The notes below the pieces were generated by a model. The model saw only the letters and a list, made by a program, of their open reading frames with translations. It did no database searches and was not told where the DNA came from. Both the position numbers and the translations under genes were made by a program. Below, piece by piece: positions 38,294-47,542 of a DNA stretch of 64,000 nucleotides; the first letter of the stretch is position 1, and each line of letters opens with the position of its first letter. The DNA is from Persephonella marina EX-H1 (GTDB lineage Bacteria; Aquificota; Aquificia; Aquificales; Hydrogenothermaceae), in NCBI RefSeq assembly GCF_000021565.1, contig NC_012440.1, forward strand, positions 1,746,410 to 1,810,409. The letters run 5' to 3'.

Positions 38294-38479
38294 ATGTTTA
38301 ATTTGAAACTGATATTATATAAAGCAAAAGCTGAAGGCTCACTGGATGAGCTTAGGGAATACTAAAAACAGATAGATCCGCTGAAAAGCTTGAGAGATTT
38401 ATGATAGACAGTAAGAAAGTTGCATTCCTAACTCAATGTATATACTTTAAAGTAGATACAGATGTAGAGGTGATGTAAA
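38294..38479. other. Non-coding gap with short decayed frames
   Basis: Short frames are all that is left: one from ATG 38294 (23 codons, to TAA at 38363-38365) and one ending KVDTDVEVM before the stop at 38476. They may be leftovers of another toxin-antitoxin gene. A 12-bp palindrome lies within (38443-38454). Confidence 0.4.
38443..38454. promoter_or_regulatory. 12-bp perfect palindrome before AbrB-type antitoxin
   Basis: TACTTTAAAGTA is a perfect palindrome 25 bp upstream of the antitoxin start at 38480. It may be the operator of that pair. Confidence 0.4.
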
Positions 38480-38719
38480 GTGAAAAAGACAAAAATCTTT
38501 AAAAGCGGAAACTCCTTAGCGGTGAGAATACCTAAAGGCTATCATATAAATGCTGAAGAGGTTTACATTACAAAGTATGACAATAAACTGGTCATATTCC
38601 CTGAAAAAGAGAAGTGGGATGTACTATTTGAGATATTAGAGGAACTGGACGAGATGGAAAGGAAGGATTTTCTTAAAAACAGAAATCAGCCAGAACCTCA
38701 AGAAAGAGAGTTGTTCTAA
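38480..38719 (+). CDS. vapB: AbrB/MazE-type antitoxin (VapB)
   Basis: 79 residues, GTG start after GAGGTGATG. SpoVT/AbrB fold: TKIFKSGNSLAVRIPKGYHI, EVYITKYDNKLVIFP. The C-terminal acidic helix (LEELDEMERKDF) would wrap the toxin. Overlaps the toxin start by one base. Confidence 0.9.
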   Translation: MKKTKIFKSGNSLAVRIPKGYHINAEEVYITKYDNKLVIFPEKEKWDVLFEILEELDEMERKDFLKNRNQPEPQERELF

Positions 38720-39123
38720 TGATCTATATGCTTGATACAAATATATGTAGTTTCATAATTAGAGAAAGACCTCTAACTGTAAAAGAAAAACTAAAAATAA
38801 TTGATATAAATAATAATAAAGTTGTACTGTCAAGTATTGTTGCATCAGAACTTCTGTATGGAGCTTATAAAATAGGAAGCCCGAAACTGATAGATACTGT
38901 AAAAACGTTCATTGATTTCTTTGAGGTTTTACCGTTCGATTTAAGTGCAGCTGAAGAATATGGAAAAATAAGGTCTTTTCTGGAAAAGAAAGGTATTGTT
39001 ATCGGTGCTTATGACCTTCAGATAGCTGCCCACGCAAGATCTATAAATGCTATCCTGGTTACAAACAACATAGAAGAGTTCTCAAGAGTAGAAGGTCTAA
39101 AAATAGAAGATTGGACAAAGTAA
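38719..39123 (+). CDS. vapC: VapC PIN ribonuclease toxin
   Basis: 134 residues: MIYMLDTNICSFIIRERP (first Asp), SSIVASELLYGAYK (Glu), IGAYDLQIAAHARSI (Asp) and VTNNIEEFSRVEGLKIEDW, the well-known VapC ending. The site is intact. With the AbrB-type gene it is the last module of the island. Confidence 0.92.
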   Translation: MIYMLDTNICSFIIRERPLTVKEKLKIIDINNNKVVLSSIVASELLYGAYKIGSPKLIDTVKTFIDFFEVLPFDLSAAEEYGKIRSFLEKKGIVIGAYDLQIAAHARSINAILVTNNIEEFSRVEGLKIEDWTK

Positions 39124-39158
39124 AAAAACTGAGGAGCTGAAAGATTGGTTTAAGAAGT

Positions 39159-39449
39159 TTACTGGTTTTCCCTTATCTTTGTTCTGAAAATTCTCAGTTT
39201 CTGTCCATCAACTTCCTCAAACTCTGGAGGAAGGATATCCTCTATTGTGTGAAGTTCCTTTATTCCGTATTGACTGCACAGAACGTTTATAGATTTTATT
39301 ATGTCTTCCTTTTCCATCACGGAAGTTTCCCAGTATGTTGCGAAGATCAGATCACCTTTTGAGTCATGGATGGCAAGTCTAAGCTCATCAACAACCTCAA
39401 GTTCAGGATCTCCATACATAGTAAGTGTACCGTAAAGCTCCTTTTCCAT
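39159..39449 (-). CDS. Small unknown protein beside diguanylate cyclase
   Basis: 96 residues, acidic, alpha/beta (ELEVVDELRLAIHDSKGDLI, EDIIKSINVLCSQYGIKELH). No signal peptide, no known motif. It follows the GGDEF gene with 7 bp gap and is probably co-transcribed. Confidence 0.6.
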   Translation of the reverse strand: MEKELYGTLTMYGDPELEVVDELRLAIHDSKGDLIFATYWETSVMEKEDIIKSINVLCSQYGIKELHTIEDILPPEFEEVDGQKLRIFRTKIRENQ

Positions 39450-39456
39450 ACCTACC

Positions 39457-40728
39457 TCACGCTATAACTAAATTTTTGCCTTTCTTTTTTGCAGTATAAA
39501 GGTTCTGATCGGCCTTTTGTATGATCTGTTTAATATTTAATGTCTCATCAGGATAGACCGTGATCAGTCCTATGCTTATGGTCACATTAATTTTATGGCT
39601 GTCGCATTTTATGCTGGCTTTTTCTATATTTTTCCTCGTTCTTTCCATTATTCTGTAAGCATGTTTACTGTCTGTTGATGGAAGTAAAACTAAGAACTCC
39701 TCACCACCGTATCTGAAAACAAAATCAGACTTTCTGAGTGATTTCTTTATTATCTTTGCTATCTCCTTTAAAACACAGTCTCCCACAATATGACCGTATG
39801 TATCGTTTATCCTCTTAAAGTTATCCACATCAAGCATGGCTATTGAGAAGGGAGTTTCAGATATCTTTGATATCTCTATTGTTCTTGCTATTATCATATC
39901 CATAACTGTTCTGTTTAAAAGATCAGTAAGGGGATCTCTTCTTGATTTTTCTATGTTTTCCCTTGCAATAGCTACTGTAAATATACTTATCATTGACAGA
40001 ACATTTTTAACGAGGGATATATACGCCTCAAGGAGTTTAAGATACTCCTTCTTTTTTATACTCGCATATATCTCTTTTGCGTTTTCGTGAATAGTGGTGT
40101 GGACGAACCTTAACTGTTCAATATCTTTGCTGTCCTCTAATAGTACTTTTACATTTTCGGGATCAAGCAGCTCTTTGATTTTACACCTGTTCTCATCTAT
40201 TTCTATTGATGGTTTTTCCCTTAGATTTTGAATATCTGAGGTTAGATCGAAAAACCATATAAGATGTTCTTTTATAAATTTTTCCTGGAACTGCCTCTTT
40301 ATCTTTTTTTCTATCTCTTTTTTTATAATAACTCTGTCATCCTCTATAATTGAGAAAAGATAGCCAAGGGCTGAAAAATCTTTTATTCTCTCAAAAAATA
40401 TAAAAAATTCCGTTATTATCTCTGGAGTTGCCAAGCCTTCTTTTGTGAGGGTAATAATAATATGCTTCTGTAGTTTTTCTATAGATGAGAAAAACTCAAC
40501 ATAAGGAAGGTTCAGACTGTAATGAAATTTACCGAGATTTATGTACCTATCTCTAAGTTCTTCCTCATTTTCATCTAATGAGGTCAGAAAACTTTTTATC
40601 TGGTTTTCTTTTATCTTTTCAATACTGCGATTTTCAAAGAATTTCTTTAAATATGGATCATCTACAAGTTCAGATATAAAATTTTCATAAGCTTTTTTTA
40701 TAATATCTTTAAATATCTTTTTATCCAT
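39457..40728 (-). CDS. Diguanylate cyclase with globin-like N-terminal sensor
   Basis: ATG at 40728 is taken because the frame upstream would run into mtnB. The C-terminal GGDEF domain has RYGGEEFLVLLPS, and DNFKRINDTYGHIVGD upstream, so active c-di-GMP synthase is expected. The N-terminal 160 residues are helical; LRDRYINLGKFHYSLNLPYV resembles the proximal-His region (VG-x-x-H-x-x-x-x-x-P) of globin-coupled sensors such as DosC. An oxygen or NO sensing role is an inference. No membrane segment. Confidence 0.78.
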   Translation of the reverse strand: MDKKIFKDIIKKAYENFISELVDDPYLKKFFENRSIEKIKENQIKSFLTSLDENEEELRDRYINLGKFHYSLNLPYVEFFSSIEKLQKHIIITLTKEGLATPEIITEFFIFFERIKDFSALGYLFSIIEDDRVIIKKEIEKKIKRQFQEKFIKEHLIWFFDLTSDIQNLREKPSIEIDENRCKIKELLDPENVKVLLEDSKDIEQLRFVHTTIHENAKEIYASIKKKEYLKLLEAYISLVKNVLSMISIFTVAIARENIEKSRRDPLTDLLNRTVMDMIIARTIEISKISETPFSIAMLDVDNFKRINDTYGHIVGDCVLKEIAKIIKKSLRKSDFVFRYGGEEFLVLLPSTDSKHAYRIMERTRKNIEKASIKCDSHKINVTISIGLITVYPDETLNIKQIIQKADQNLYTAKKKGKNLVIA

Positions 40729-40794
40729 AATACCATTCCCATTTTTAATATATATTGATAAAATATAAAATTCAAACAGTTTTAGAGGAGAGGT

Positions 40795-41442
40795 ATGCCG
40801 TACAGACTTTATCAGGAAGAGAAACAAAAAGCTGTTAACATACTGAATGATATAAAGGTAAAGCTTTACAATAGGGGATGGTTTCCTGCCACAAGCGGTA
40901 ATCTTTCTTACAAACTTCATGATGATCCTCTATATTTTGCTATCACAAGCAGTGGAAAAGATAAAGGAACCGTTACACATGAGGATGTTATATTTGTTGA
41001 TAAAGATGCAAAACCCATAGAAAAAACAAAACTCAAACCTTCAGCTGAAACAAAAGTTCACTCACAGATATACCAGAGAACAGATGCTGGATGTGTGATA
41101 CATATACATACTGTGAATAATAACTTTATCTCCCAGTTATACTTTGAAGATGGTTATGTTCCTATTAAAGATATGGAGATGATAAAAGCACTTGATATAT
41201 GGAAGGAGGATGCATTTATAAAAGTCCCTATCATTGAGAACTTTTTTGATCTTGACAGACTTGCAGAAGAGGCAGGTAAATCCATTAATCCTGAAGTACC
41301 TGGACTTCTGATAAGAAATCACGGGATTTATGCATGGGGAAGAGATGAGTTTGAGGCTAAAAGACATGTAGAGGCCTTTGAGTTTATCTTTGAATACATG
41401 AGGAATATGATTATTTTTAAAGGCTGTAAAGATATATTTTAG
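40795..41442 (+). CDS. mtnB: Methylthioribulose-1-phosphate dehydratase MtnB
   Basis: Class II aldolase-like zinc enzyme of the methionine salvage pathway. TSGNLSYKL, SSGKDKGTV, AETKVHSQIY (Glu), CVIHIHTVN (zinc His pair) and LLIRNHGIYAWG (third His). 215 residues. The product goes to enolase/phosphatase steps and then to MtnD, encoded next, 12 bp away. Confidence 0.93.
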   Translation: MPYRLYQEEKQKAVNILNDIKVKLYNRGWFPATSGNLSYKLHDDPLYFAITSSGKDKGTVTHEDVIFVDKDAKPIEKTKLKPSAETKVHSQIYQRTDAGCVIHIHTVNNNFISQLYFEDGYVPIKDMEMIKALDIWKEDAFIKVPIIENFFDLDRLAEEAGKSINPEVPGLLIRNHGIYAWGRDEFEAKRHVEAFEFIFEYMRNMIIFKGCKDIF

Positions 41443-41454
41443 GAGGTAAGCGGT

Positions 41455-41994
41455 ATGCCAAAAATCGTTTTTAGAGATACAGGTGAGACTATAGAAGGGG
41501 CTGAGGCTGTTAAGGAGTTTTTAGCACAGTATGGTGTAACTTATGAAAAATGGGGTGTTGACAGACTACCAGAGAACCTGAGAACTAACTATGATTTAAC
41601 CCCTGAAGAACAGCAGCAGATAATAGATGCATACAGGGAAGAGCTTGAAAGACTGAAAAAAGAAAAGGGATACATAACTGAGGATATAGTTGTTCTTTCT
41701 GAGAAGACACCAAATCTGGATGATCTTATGGCAAAGTTTAAAAGGGAACACCACCACACAGATGATGAGGTCAGATTTGTTGTTGATGGAAGCGGTATAT
41801 TTCCTGTTAAGATAGAGGGAAGAGTTGTTGAGATACATGTCGGACCAGGTGATCTTATAGTTGTTCCTGCAGGGGCGAGACACTGGTTTGAGCTTGATGA
41901 GAATAAGAAGATCAAATGTATAAGGGTTTTCAAAACACCAGCAGGATGGGAAGCTATATACAACGAGAATGAAAAGGCAACAATGAATGATTAG
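41455..41994 (+). CDS. mtnD: Acireductone dioxygenase MtnD
   Basis: Cupin with metal ligands in REHHHTDDEVRFVV and GARHWFELDE; 179 residues. With Fe it turns acireductone into the methionine precursor KMTB and formate. GAGGTAAGCG before the start. Pairs with mtnB; fabI follows. Confidence 0.95.
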   Translation: MPKIVFRDTGETIEGAEAVKEFLAQYGVTYEKWGVDRLPENLRTNYDLTPEEQQQIIDAYREELERLKKEKGYITEDIVVLSEKTPNLDDLMAKFKREHHHTDDEVRFVVDGSGIFPVKIEGRVVEIHVGPGDLIVVPAGARHWFELDENKKIKCIRVFKTPAGWEAIYNENEKATMND

Positions 41995-42003
41995 GAGGTG
42001 TAA

Positions 42004-42774
42004 ATGGGTTTATTAGAAGGAAAAAAGGCGTTAATCCTCGGCGTTGCAAATAATAAAAGTATCGCTTACGGGATAGCAAAGAATTTCCATCAGGAAGGAG
42101 CTGAGCTTGGTTTTAACTATCTTAATGAGAAGATAGAGAAAAGGGTGAGACCTATAGCTGAGGAGTTTGGATCAGATCTCGTCGTGAAATGTGATGTATC
42201 ATCTGATGATGATATAGATAATCTTGTAAAGGCTGTAAAGGAGAAATGGGGATCTGTTGATATTATCGTTCATTCCATAGCATATGCTAACAAAGAGTAT
42301 CTTGAAGGCTACTACTACAGGGTGGATAGACAGTCTTTTTTACAGGCTATGGATATTAGCGTTTACTCGTTTACAGCTATAGCGAGGGAGTTTTTACCTA
42401 TTATGAATGAGGGAGGTAGCCTTTTAACCCTCTCATACTATGGGGCAGAGAAGGTTGTATACAACTACAATGTTATGGGTGTTGCAAAGGCTGCTTTGGA
42501 AGCTTCTGTAAAGTATCTTGCGAGGGATCTTGGGGAACTGAAAAAGATAAGGGTTAACGCTATATCTGCTGGACCTATAAAAACACTTGCCGCATCAGGT
42601 ATAGACCAGTTCAGTCATATACTCAAAACTGCTGAGGAAAGAGCACCTCTTAAAAAGTCTGTAACAATTGATGAGGTAGGAAAGGCGGCTCTATTCCTGT
42701 GTTCAGACTTGGGGACCGGTGTAACAGGAGAAATACTTTATGTTGATGCTGGATATCATATTATAGGGATGTAA
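42004..42774 (+). CDS. fabI: Enoyl-ACP reductase FabI
   Basis: SDR protein: GVANNKSIAYGIAKNF (cofactor loop of FabI type), IVHSIAYANKEYLEG, and the catalytic Y-x6-K in YNYNVMGVAKAALEAS. SAGPIKTLAASGI follows, FabI-specific. Reduces enoyl-ACP in fatty acid elongation. AGGAGGTG before the start. Confidence 0.95.
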   Translation: MGLLEGKKALILGVANNKSIAYGIAKNFHQEGAELGFNYLNEKIEKRVRPIAEEFGSDLVVKCDVSSDDDIDNLVKAVKEKWGSVDIIVHSIAYANKEYLEGYYYRVDRQSFLQAMDISVYSFTAIAREFLPIMNEGGSLLTLSYYGAEKVVYNYNVMGVAKAALEASVKYLARDLGELKKIRVNAISAGPIKTLAASGIDQFSHILKTAEERAPLKKSVTIDEVGKAALFLCSDLGTGVTGEILYVDAGYHIIGM

Positions 42775-42804
42775 ACAGGAATATATTTTTATAAATCCTG
42801 TTTA
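42772..42804 (+). terminator. Hairpin after fabI
   Basis: TAAACAGGA (42772-42780, includes the fabI stop) pairs with TCCTGTTTA (42796-42804). The 3' arm ends in TTTAAG, a poor T-run, so it may be an attenuator or partial terminator before thiS. Confidence 0.5.
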
Positions 42805-42816
42805 AGAGGTAATGTA

Positions 42817-43017
42817 ATGAAGGTTATTATAAATGGAGAAGAGAGAGAGTTTGATAGAGAGCTTACAATAAAAGAACTTGTAGAAAAGTTAGGTATAAAA
42901 GCACCTAATTATGCTGTTGCTGTAGGTATGGAGGTTATACCAAAAAGTGAGTACGACAGCTATAAGATAAAGGATGGAGATAAGGTAGAGATCGTTACAT
43001 TTGTAGGTGGAGGTTAA
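42817..43017 (+). CDS. thiS: ThiS-family sulfur carrier protein
   Basis: 66 residues, ubiquitin-like: IINGEEREFDRELTIKELVE, YAVAVGMEVIPKSEY, ending VEIVTFVGGG. The C-terminal Gly-Gly is thiocarboxylated to carry sulfur, for thiamine thiazole or other use. No thiG next to it. hisS starts 3 bases later. Confidence 0.88.
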   Translation: MKVIINGEEREFDRELTIKELVEKLGIKAPNYAVAVGMEVIPKSEYDSYKIKDGDKVEIVTFVGGG

Positions 43018-43019
43018 TA

Positions 43020-44255
43020 TTGTCTCAGCTCAGGAAGGTTAGAGGTTTTCAGGATATATACGGGGAAAACGCAAAAAAATACAGGTATGTTGTAGATAAA
43101 GCAAGGGAAGTCTTTGAGAGATACAACTTTGAGGAGATAATACTCCCTTACGTTGAGGATGTCTCCCTATTTATAAGATCAGTTGGGGAAGAGACAGATA
43201 TAGTCCAAAAGGAGATGTATGTTTTTGAGGATAGGGGAGGAAGAAAGGTAGCTCTCAGACCTGAGGGAACAGCATCTGCTGTGAGAGCGTATATTGAGGA
43301 AGGGCTTTACGCTAAAGGTGGATACCAGAAGCTTTTTTATGAAGGGGCTATGTTCAGGTATGAGAGACCTCAGGCAGGTAGATACAGACAGTTTCACCAG
43401 ATAGGGGCAGAGATATTCGGTGTTGATACACCTTTAGCTGATGCTGAGCTTATAAAGATGGTAAAGGATATACTTGACAGTCTAAGAATAGATGTGAGAC
43501 TTGAGATAAACAGTCTCGGTGATTTTGATAGCAGGAAACTTTATGTGGAGAAGCTCAAAGTTTTCCTTAAGGAAAGGGAGGAACTTCTGTGTGATGACTG
43601 CAGGAAAAGGATAGAGAGGAACCCATTAAGGGTTCTGGACTGTAAGGTTGAAGAATGTAAGAGAGCAACAGAAGATGCCCCTGTTATACTTGATTTCCTT
43701 TCAGAGAAAAGTGCTGAGAGGTTTGAAAAATTAAAGGAGTATCTTACAGGCCTAGGCATAGATTACAAAGTAAATCCAAGACTTGTTAGGGGTCTTGACT
43801 ACTATACGGATACGGTTTTTGAGTTTATAACAGATAAGATAGGTGCTCAGGGAACTGTGGCTGCAGGAGGAAGATACGACACTCTTGTTAAACAGCTTGG
43901 AGGTCCTGACACACCTGCGCTTGGATTTGCAGCTGGAATAGAAAGACTGATGCTTTTACTTGAAGAACTTCCTGAAGAAAGGTCTGTTGTTGTTGTAATT
44001 CCCGTAATATCAGATTTTAATCTTGAAGCATTGAAAACAGCAGAAAAACTGAGAGAATCAGGTATAAAAACGGAGCTTGTCCTTAAGGAAGGAAGTCTTA
44101 AATCAAGAATGAAACTTGCAAACAAGATAAAAGGGAAATTTGTGATCTTTGTTTCTGAAAAACCTGAGCTGAAAGATATGGGGACAGGAGAACAGGAAGC
44201 ATTTGATAATATAGATGATCTTATTGAGGTTCTGAAAGGTAGAGTATCTTACTGA
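43020..44255 (+). CDS. hisS: Histidyl-tRNA synthetase HisS
   Basis: 411 residues: class II motifs LRPEGTASAVRAYIEE, FYEGAMFRYERPQAGRYRQF (motif 2), and the HisRS signature LVRGLDYYTDTVFEF, LGFAAGIERLMLLL (motif 3) with an anticodon domain at the end. The start is TTG at 43020, two bases after thiS; GGTGGAGG lies before it. The 3' end overlaps a convergent gene by 7 bp. Confidence 0.95.
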   Translation: MSQLRKVRGFQDIYGENAKKYRYVVDKAREVFERYNFEEIILPYVEDVSLFIRSVGEETDIVQKEMYVFEDRGGRKVALRPEGTASAVRAYIEEGLYAKGGYQKLFYEGAMFRYERPQAGRYRQFHQIGAEIFGVDTPLADAELIKMVKDILDSLRIDVRLEINSLGDFDSRKLYVEKLKVFLKEREELLCDDCRKRIERNPLRVLDCKVEECKRATEDAPVILDFLSEKSAERFEKLKEYLTGLGIDYKVNPRLVRGLDYYTDTVFEFITDKIGAQGTVAAGGRYDTLVKQLGGPDTPALGFAAGIERLMLLLEELPEERSVVVVIPVISDFNLEALKTAEKLRESGIKTELVLKEGSLKSRMKLANKIKGKFVIFVSEKPELKDMGTGEQEAFDNIDDLIEVLKGRVSY

Positions 44256-44665
44256 GTGTTCTCTTTTTCCTGAATATATTTTGCATACTTCCTGTCAGTT
44301 TTCATGATGTGGGAAAATAGCCATGAGAAGGCAAATGCTATAATCTCCCTTAAGGCTTTTTCATCTCCCTGCATATACCTTTCCTTTTCTTCTGCGTACA
44401 GTTTTTTGAACATCTCGTGTGTTTTTTTATGGTTGTCAAGTTCAGGGAATCCTATCTCCTCCATAAATTTCTCTTCAAAATCAAGATGATAGGCAAGATA
44501 CTCCTCAAGTTCCTTTAAAAACTCTTCTACTGCTTCTCTTTTATGTCCCTCTTCAAGTTCAGTATAGAAATTATTAAGCATATCAACAAGTTTTTTATGC
44601 TGTTTGTCTATCTCTGGGATACCGAGTTCAAGCTCCTTATTCCACTCAATCAGAATCATATTCAC
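44249..44665 (-). CDS. Bacteriohemerythrin
   Basis: 138 residues, four-helix bundle with diiron ligands: IPEIDKQHKKLVD (His), YHLDFEEKFMEE (His, Glu), DNHKKTHEMF (two His) and LFSHIMKTDRKYAKY (His, Asp). Reversibly binds O2, for oxygen delivery or sensing, sensible in a microaerophile. Monocistronic, its promoter zone shared with tgt. Confidence 0.92.
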   Translation of the reverse strand: MNMILIEWNKELELGIPEIDKQHKKLVDMLNNFYTELEEGHKREAVEEFLKELEEYLAYHLDFEEKFMEEIGFPELDNHKKTHEMFKKLYAEEKERYMQGDEKALREIIAFAFSWLFSHIMKTDRKYAKYIQEKENTQ

Positions 44666-44677
44666 ACCTCATATAGA

Positions 44678-44742
44678 GTTATAATATTAATTATCGTGTT
44701 ATAACTAAAATTATTGATACTGAAAATTAAAGTCAATAATTT
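44678..44742. promoter_or_regulatory. Two inverted repeats between hemerythrin and tgt
   Basis: GTTATAA (44678-44684) / TTATAAC (44699-44705), and AAATTATTGA (44708-44717) / TCAATAATTT (44733-44742), both perfect. The first straddles the promoter region of the hemerythrin gene; the second could bind a regulator or form an RNA hairpin in the tgt leader. Confidence 0.45.
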
Positions 44743-44749
44743 GTAGTAA

Positions 44750-45910
<1,161 letters not shown>

Positions 45911-45950
45911 AAATCACTGGACTATATTAAAAAGAAAAAAGGTAAGGAAT

Positions 45951-46625
45951 ATGTTGAGACTGTTTAGGAAGAAGAGATCTGACGTAAAGGTCGTTTACAG
46001 ATATCCAAATGAGAAGGTTGCCATATTTATAGATGGTGGAAATATGTTCCACGCCTGTAACTATATGCAGATAAAGATTAACTACAAAAAGCTGATTGAT
46101 ATTCTCAGGAAAGATAGATGGCTTTTGAGAGCTTATTTTTACACAGGAATTCCTTCTGGTGACCTTCCGAGGGATGTAAGAGAGCAGCTAAGAAAACAGC
46201 AGGGATTTTTAAATGAGCTCCAGAATTTAGGGATAAAAGTAAAGACGATGCCTTTGAAGAAAACGCCTGAAGGGTATATAGAGAAAGGTATAGATATACT
46301 TCTTGCTACAGATATGGTAAGCCTTGCCTTCAGAAATGCTTATGATACAGCTATACTTGTAAGTGGGGACAGTGATTATGTTCCTGTTGTTAAGGAGATA
46401 CAGGAGCTTGGTAAAAGGGTTGAGAATGCCTCGTTCAAAAGAACAAGCTCCTATGAGCTTAGAAAGGTCTGTGATGAGTTTATACTTTTAGATAATATAA
46501 AACACAGATTTACAACACCACTTTATCCTGAGAAGATAGAAAAACCACCTGAGGTAAGATTTATAGACAGGATAAAAGAGTTTTTCTCTAAAATAATTAA
46601 AAAGGAAAAAGGAAGGAAGAGATGA
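45951..46625 (+). CDS. NYN-domain (LabA/DUF88) protein
   Basis: 224 residues with KVAIFIDGGNMFHACNYMQI (first Asp), DILLATDMVSLAFRN and ILVSGDSDYVPVVKEIQELG (acidic site), the NYN nuclease-like fold. The N-terminal 20 residues are basic. RNA processing is the probable activity. Overlaps the HDAC-like gene by four bases. Confidence 0.88.
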   Translation: MLRLFRKKRSDVKVVYRYPNEKVAIFIDGGNMFHACNYMQIKINYKKLIDILRKDRWLLRAYFYTGIPSGDLPRDVREQLRKQQGFLNELQNLGIKVKTMPLKKTPEGYIEKGIDILLATDMVSLAFRNAYDTAILVSGDSDYVPVVKEIQELGKRVENASFKRTSSYELRKVCDEFILLDNIKHRFTTPLYPEKIEKPPEVRFIDRIKEFFSKIIKKEKGRKR

Positions 46626-47542
46626 GAAAGGTAGGATATATTTACGATCCCGTTTATCTAAAACATGACACAGGTGAGGGTCATCCTGAAAGACCTGAAA
46701 GAGTCTCAACTATTGACAGTTATATAGATGAGATAAAGAAAGATCTTGTTGAGATAAAGCCGAGAAGGGCATCAGCTAAGGAGATAACACTGGTACACGA
46801 CACATACTATCCTCAGGAGATAATGGATCTCTGTTCAGCAGGTGGGACGTATCTTGATCCTGATACGAGATGTTCTATATTCTCCTACGAGGCTGCTGTT
46901 TACGCTGTTGGTGCAGGACTTGAGGCTGTTGACAGTATAATGGAAGGTAAGGTTGAGAGGGTTTTTGCGAATGTGAGACCACCGGGACATCATGCTGAAT
47001 TTTCAAAGGCTATGGGTTTCTGCATATTTAACAATGTGGCAATTACAGCAAGATACGCCCAGAAAAAAGGTTATGAGAAGATATTTATTATAGATTTTGA
47101 TGCACACCACGGAAATGGAACACAGAAGGCTTTTTATGATGATGATACAGTTTTTTACTTTTCCACACACCAGTATCCTTTTTATCCCGGGACAGGCTCA
47201 GCAGAGGAGAAAGGTGTAGGGAAGGGTTTAGGTTTCACATACAATGTTCCCCTTCCTGCAGGAACAGGTGATGAAACATACGAGGATATATACTCCATGA
47301 TGCTTCCAGATCTTGTTTACCATTTCAGGCCTGATATGGTTCTTGTGTCTGCAGGTTATGACCTTCATATAGATGATCCTCTCACACATCTTGAGGTAAC
47401 AACTGAAGGTATAGGGAAGATCGTAGAGAATATACTGAAAACATCAGATAGCCCCTTTATATTTATGCTTGAAGGAGGTTACAATCTTCAGGCTCTTGGT
47501 AAGAGTGCATTAATCACAGTTAAGAAGATGTTAACTGTATGA
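46622..47542 (+). CDS. Histone-deacetylase family protein
   Basis: 306 residues: GHPERPERVS, NVRPPGHHAEFSKAMGFCIF, IIDFDAHHGNGTQKAFYDDD, FMLEGGYNLQALG. The zinc-binding Asp, His and Asp and catalytic His pair are present, so it should be an active deacetylase, substrate perhaps acetylpolyamine or protein lysine. Overlaps murE by four bases. Confidence 0.92.
   Translation: MRKVGYIYDPVYLKHDTGEGHPERPERVSTIDSYIDEIKKDLVEIKPRRASAKEITLVHDTYYPQEIMDLCSAGGTYLDPDTRCSIFSYEAAVYAVGAGLEAVDSIMEGKVERVFANVRPPGHHAEFSKAMGFCIFNNVAITARYAQKKGYEKIFIIDFDAHHGNGTQKAFYDDDTVFYFSTHQYPFYPGTGSAEEKGVGKGLGFTYNVPLPAGTGDETYEDIYSMMLPDLVYHFRPDMVLVSAGYDLHIDDPLTHLEVTTEGIGKIVENILKTSDSPFIFMLEGGYNLQALGKSALITVKKMLTV

Noticed and set aside
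40729..40920. Upstream extension of the diguanylate cyclase frame by 64 codons
   Set aside because: It would run antisense through the start of mtnB and has low-complexity hydrophobic composition; ATG 40728 is preferred.
42772..42804. Strong terminator after fabI
   Set aside because: The stem is good but the T-run is poor, so it is listed only as a weak or attenuating signal.
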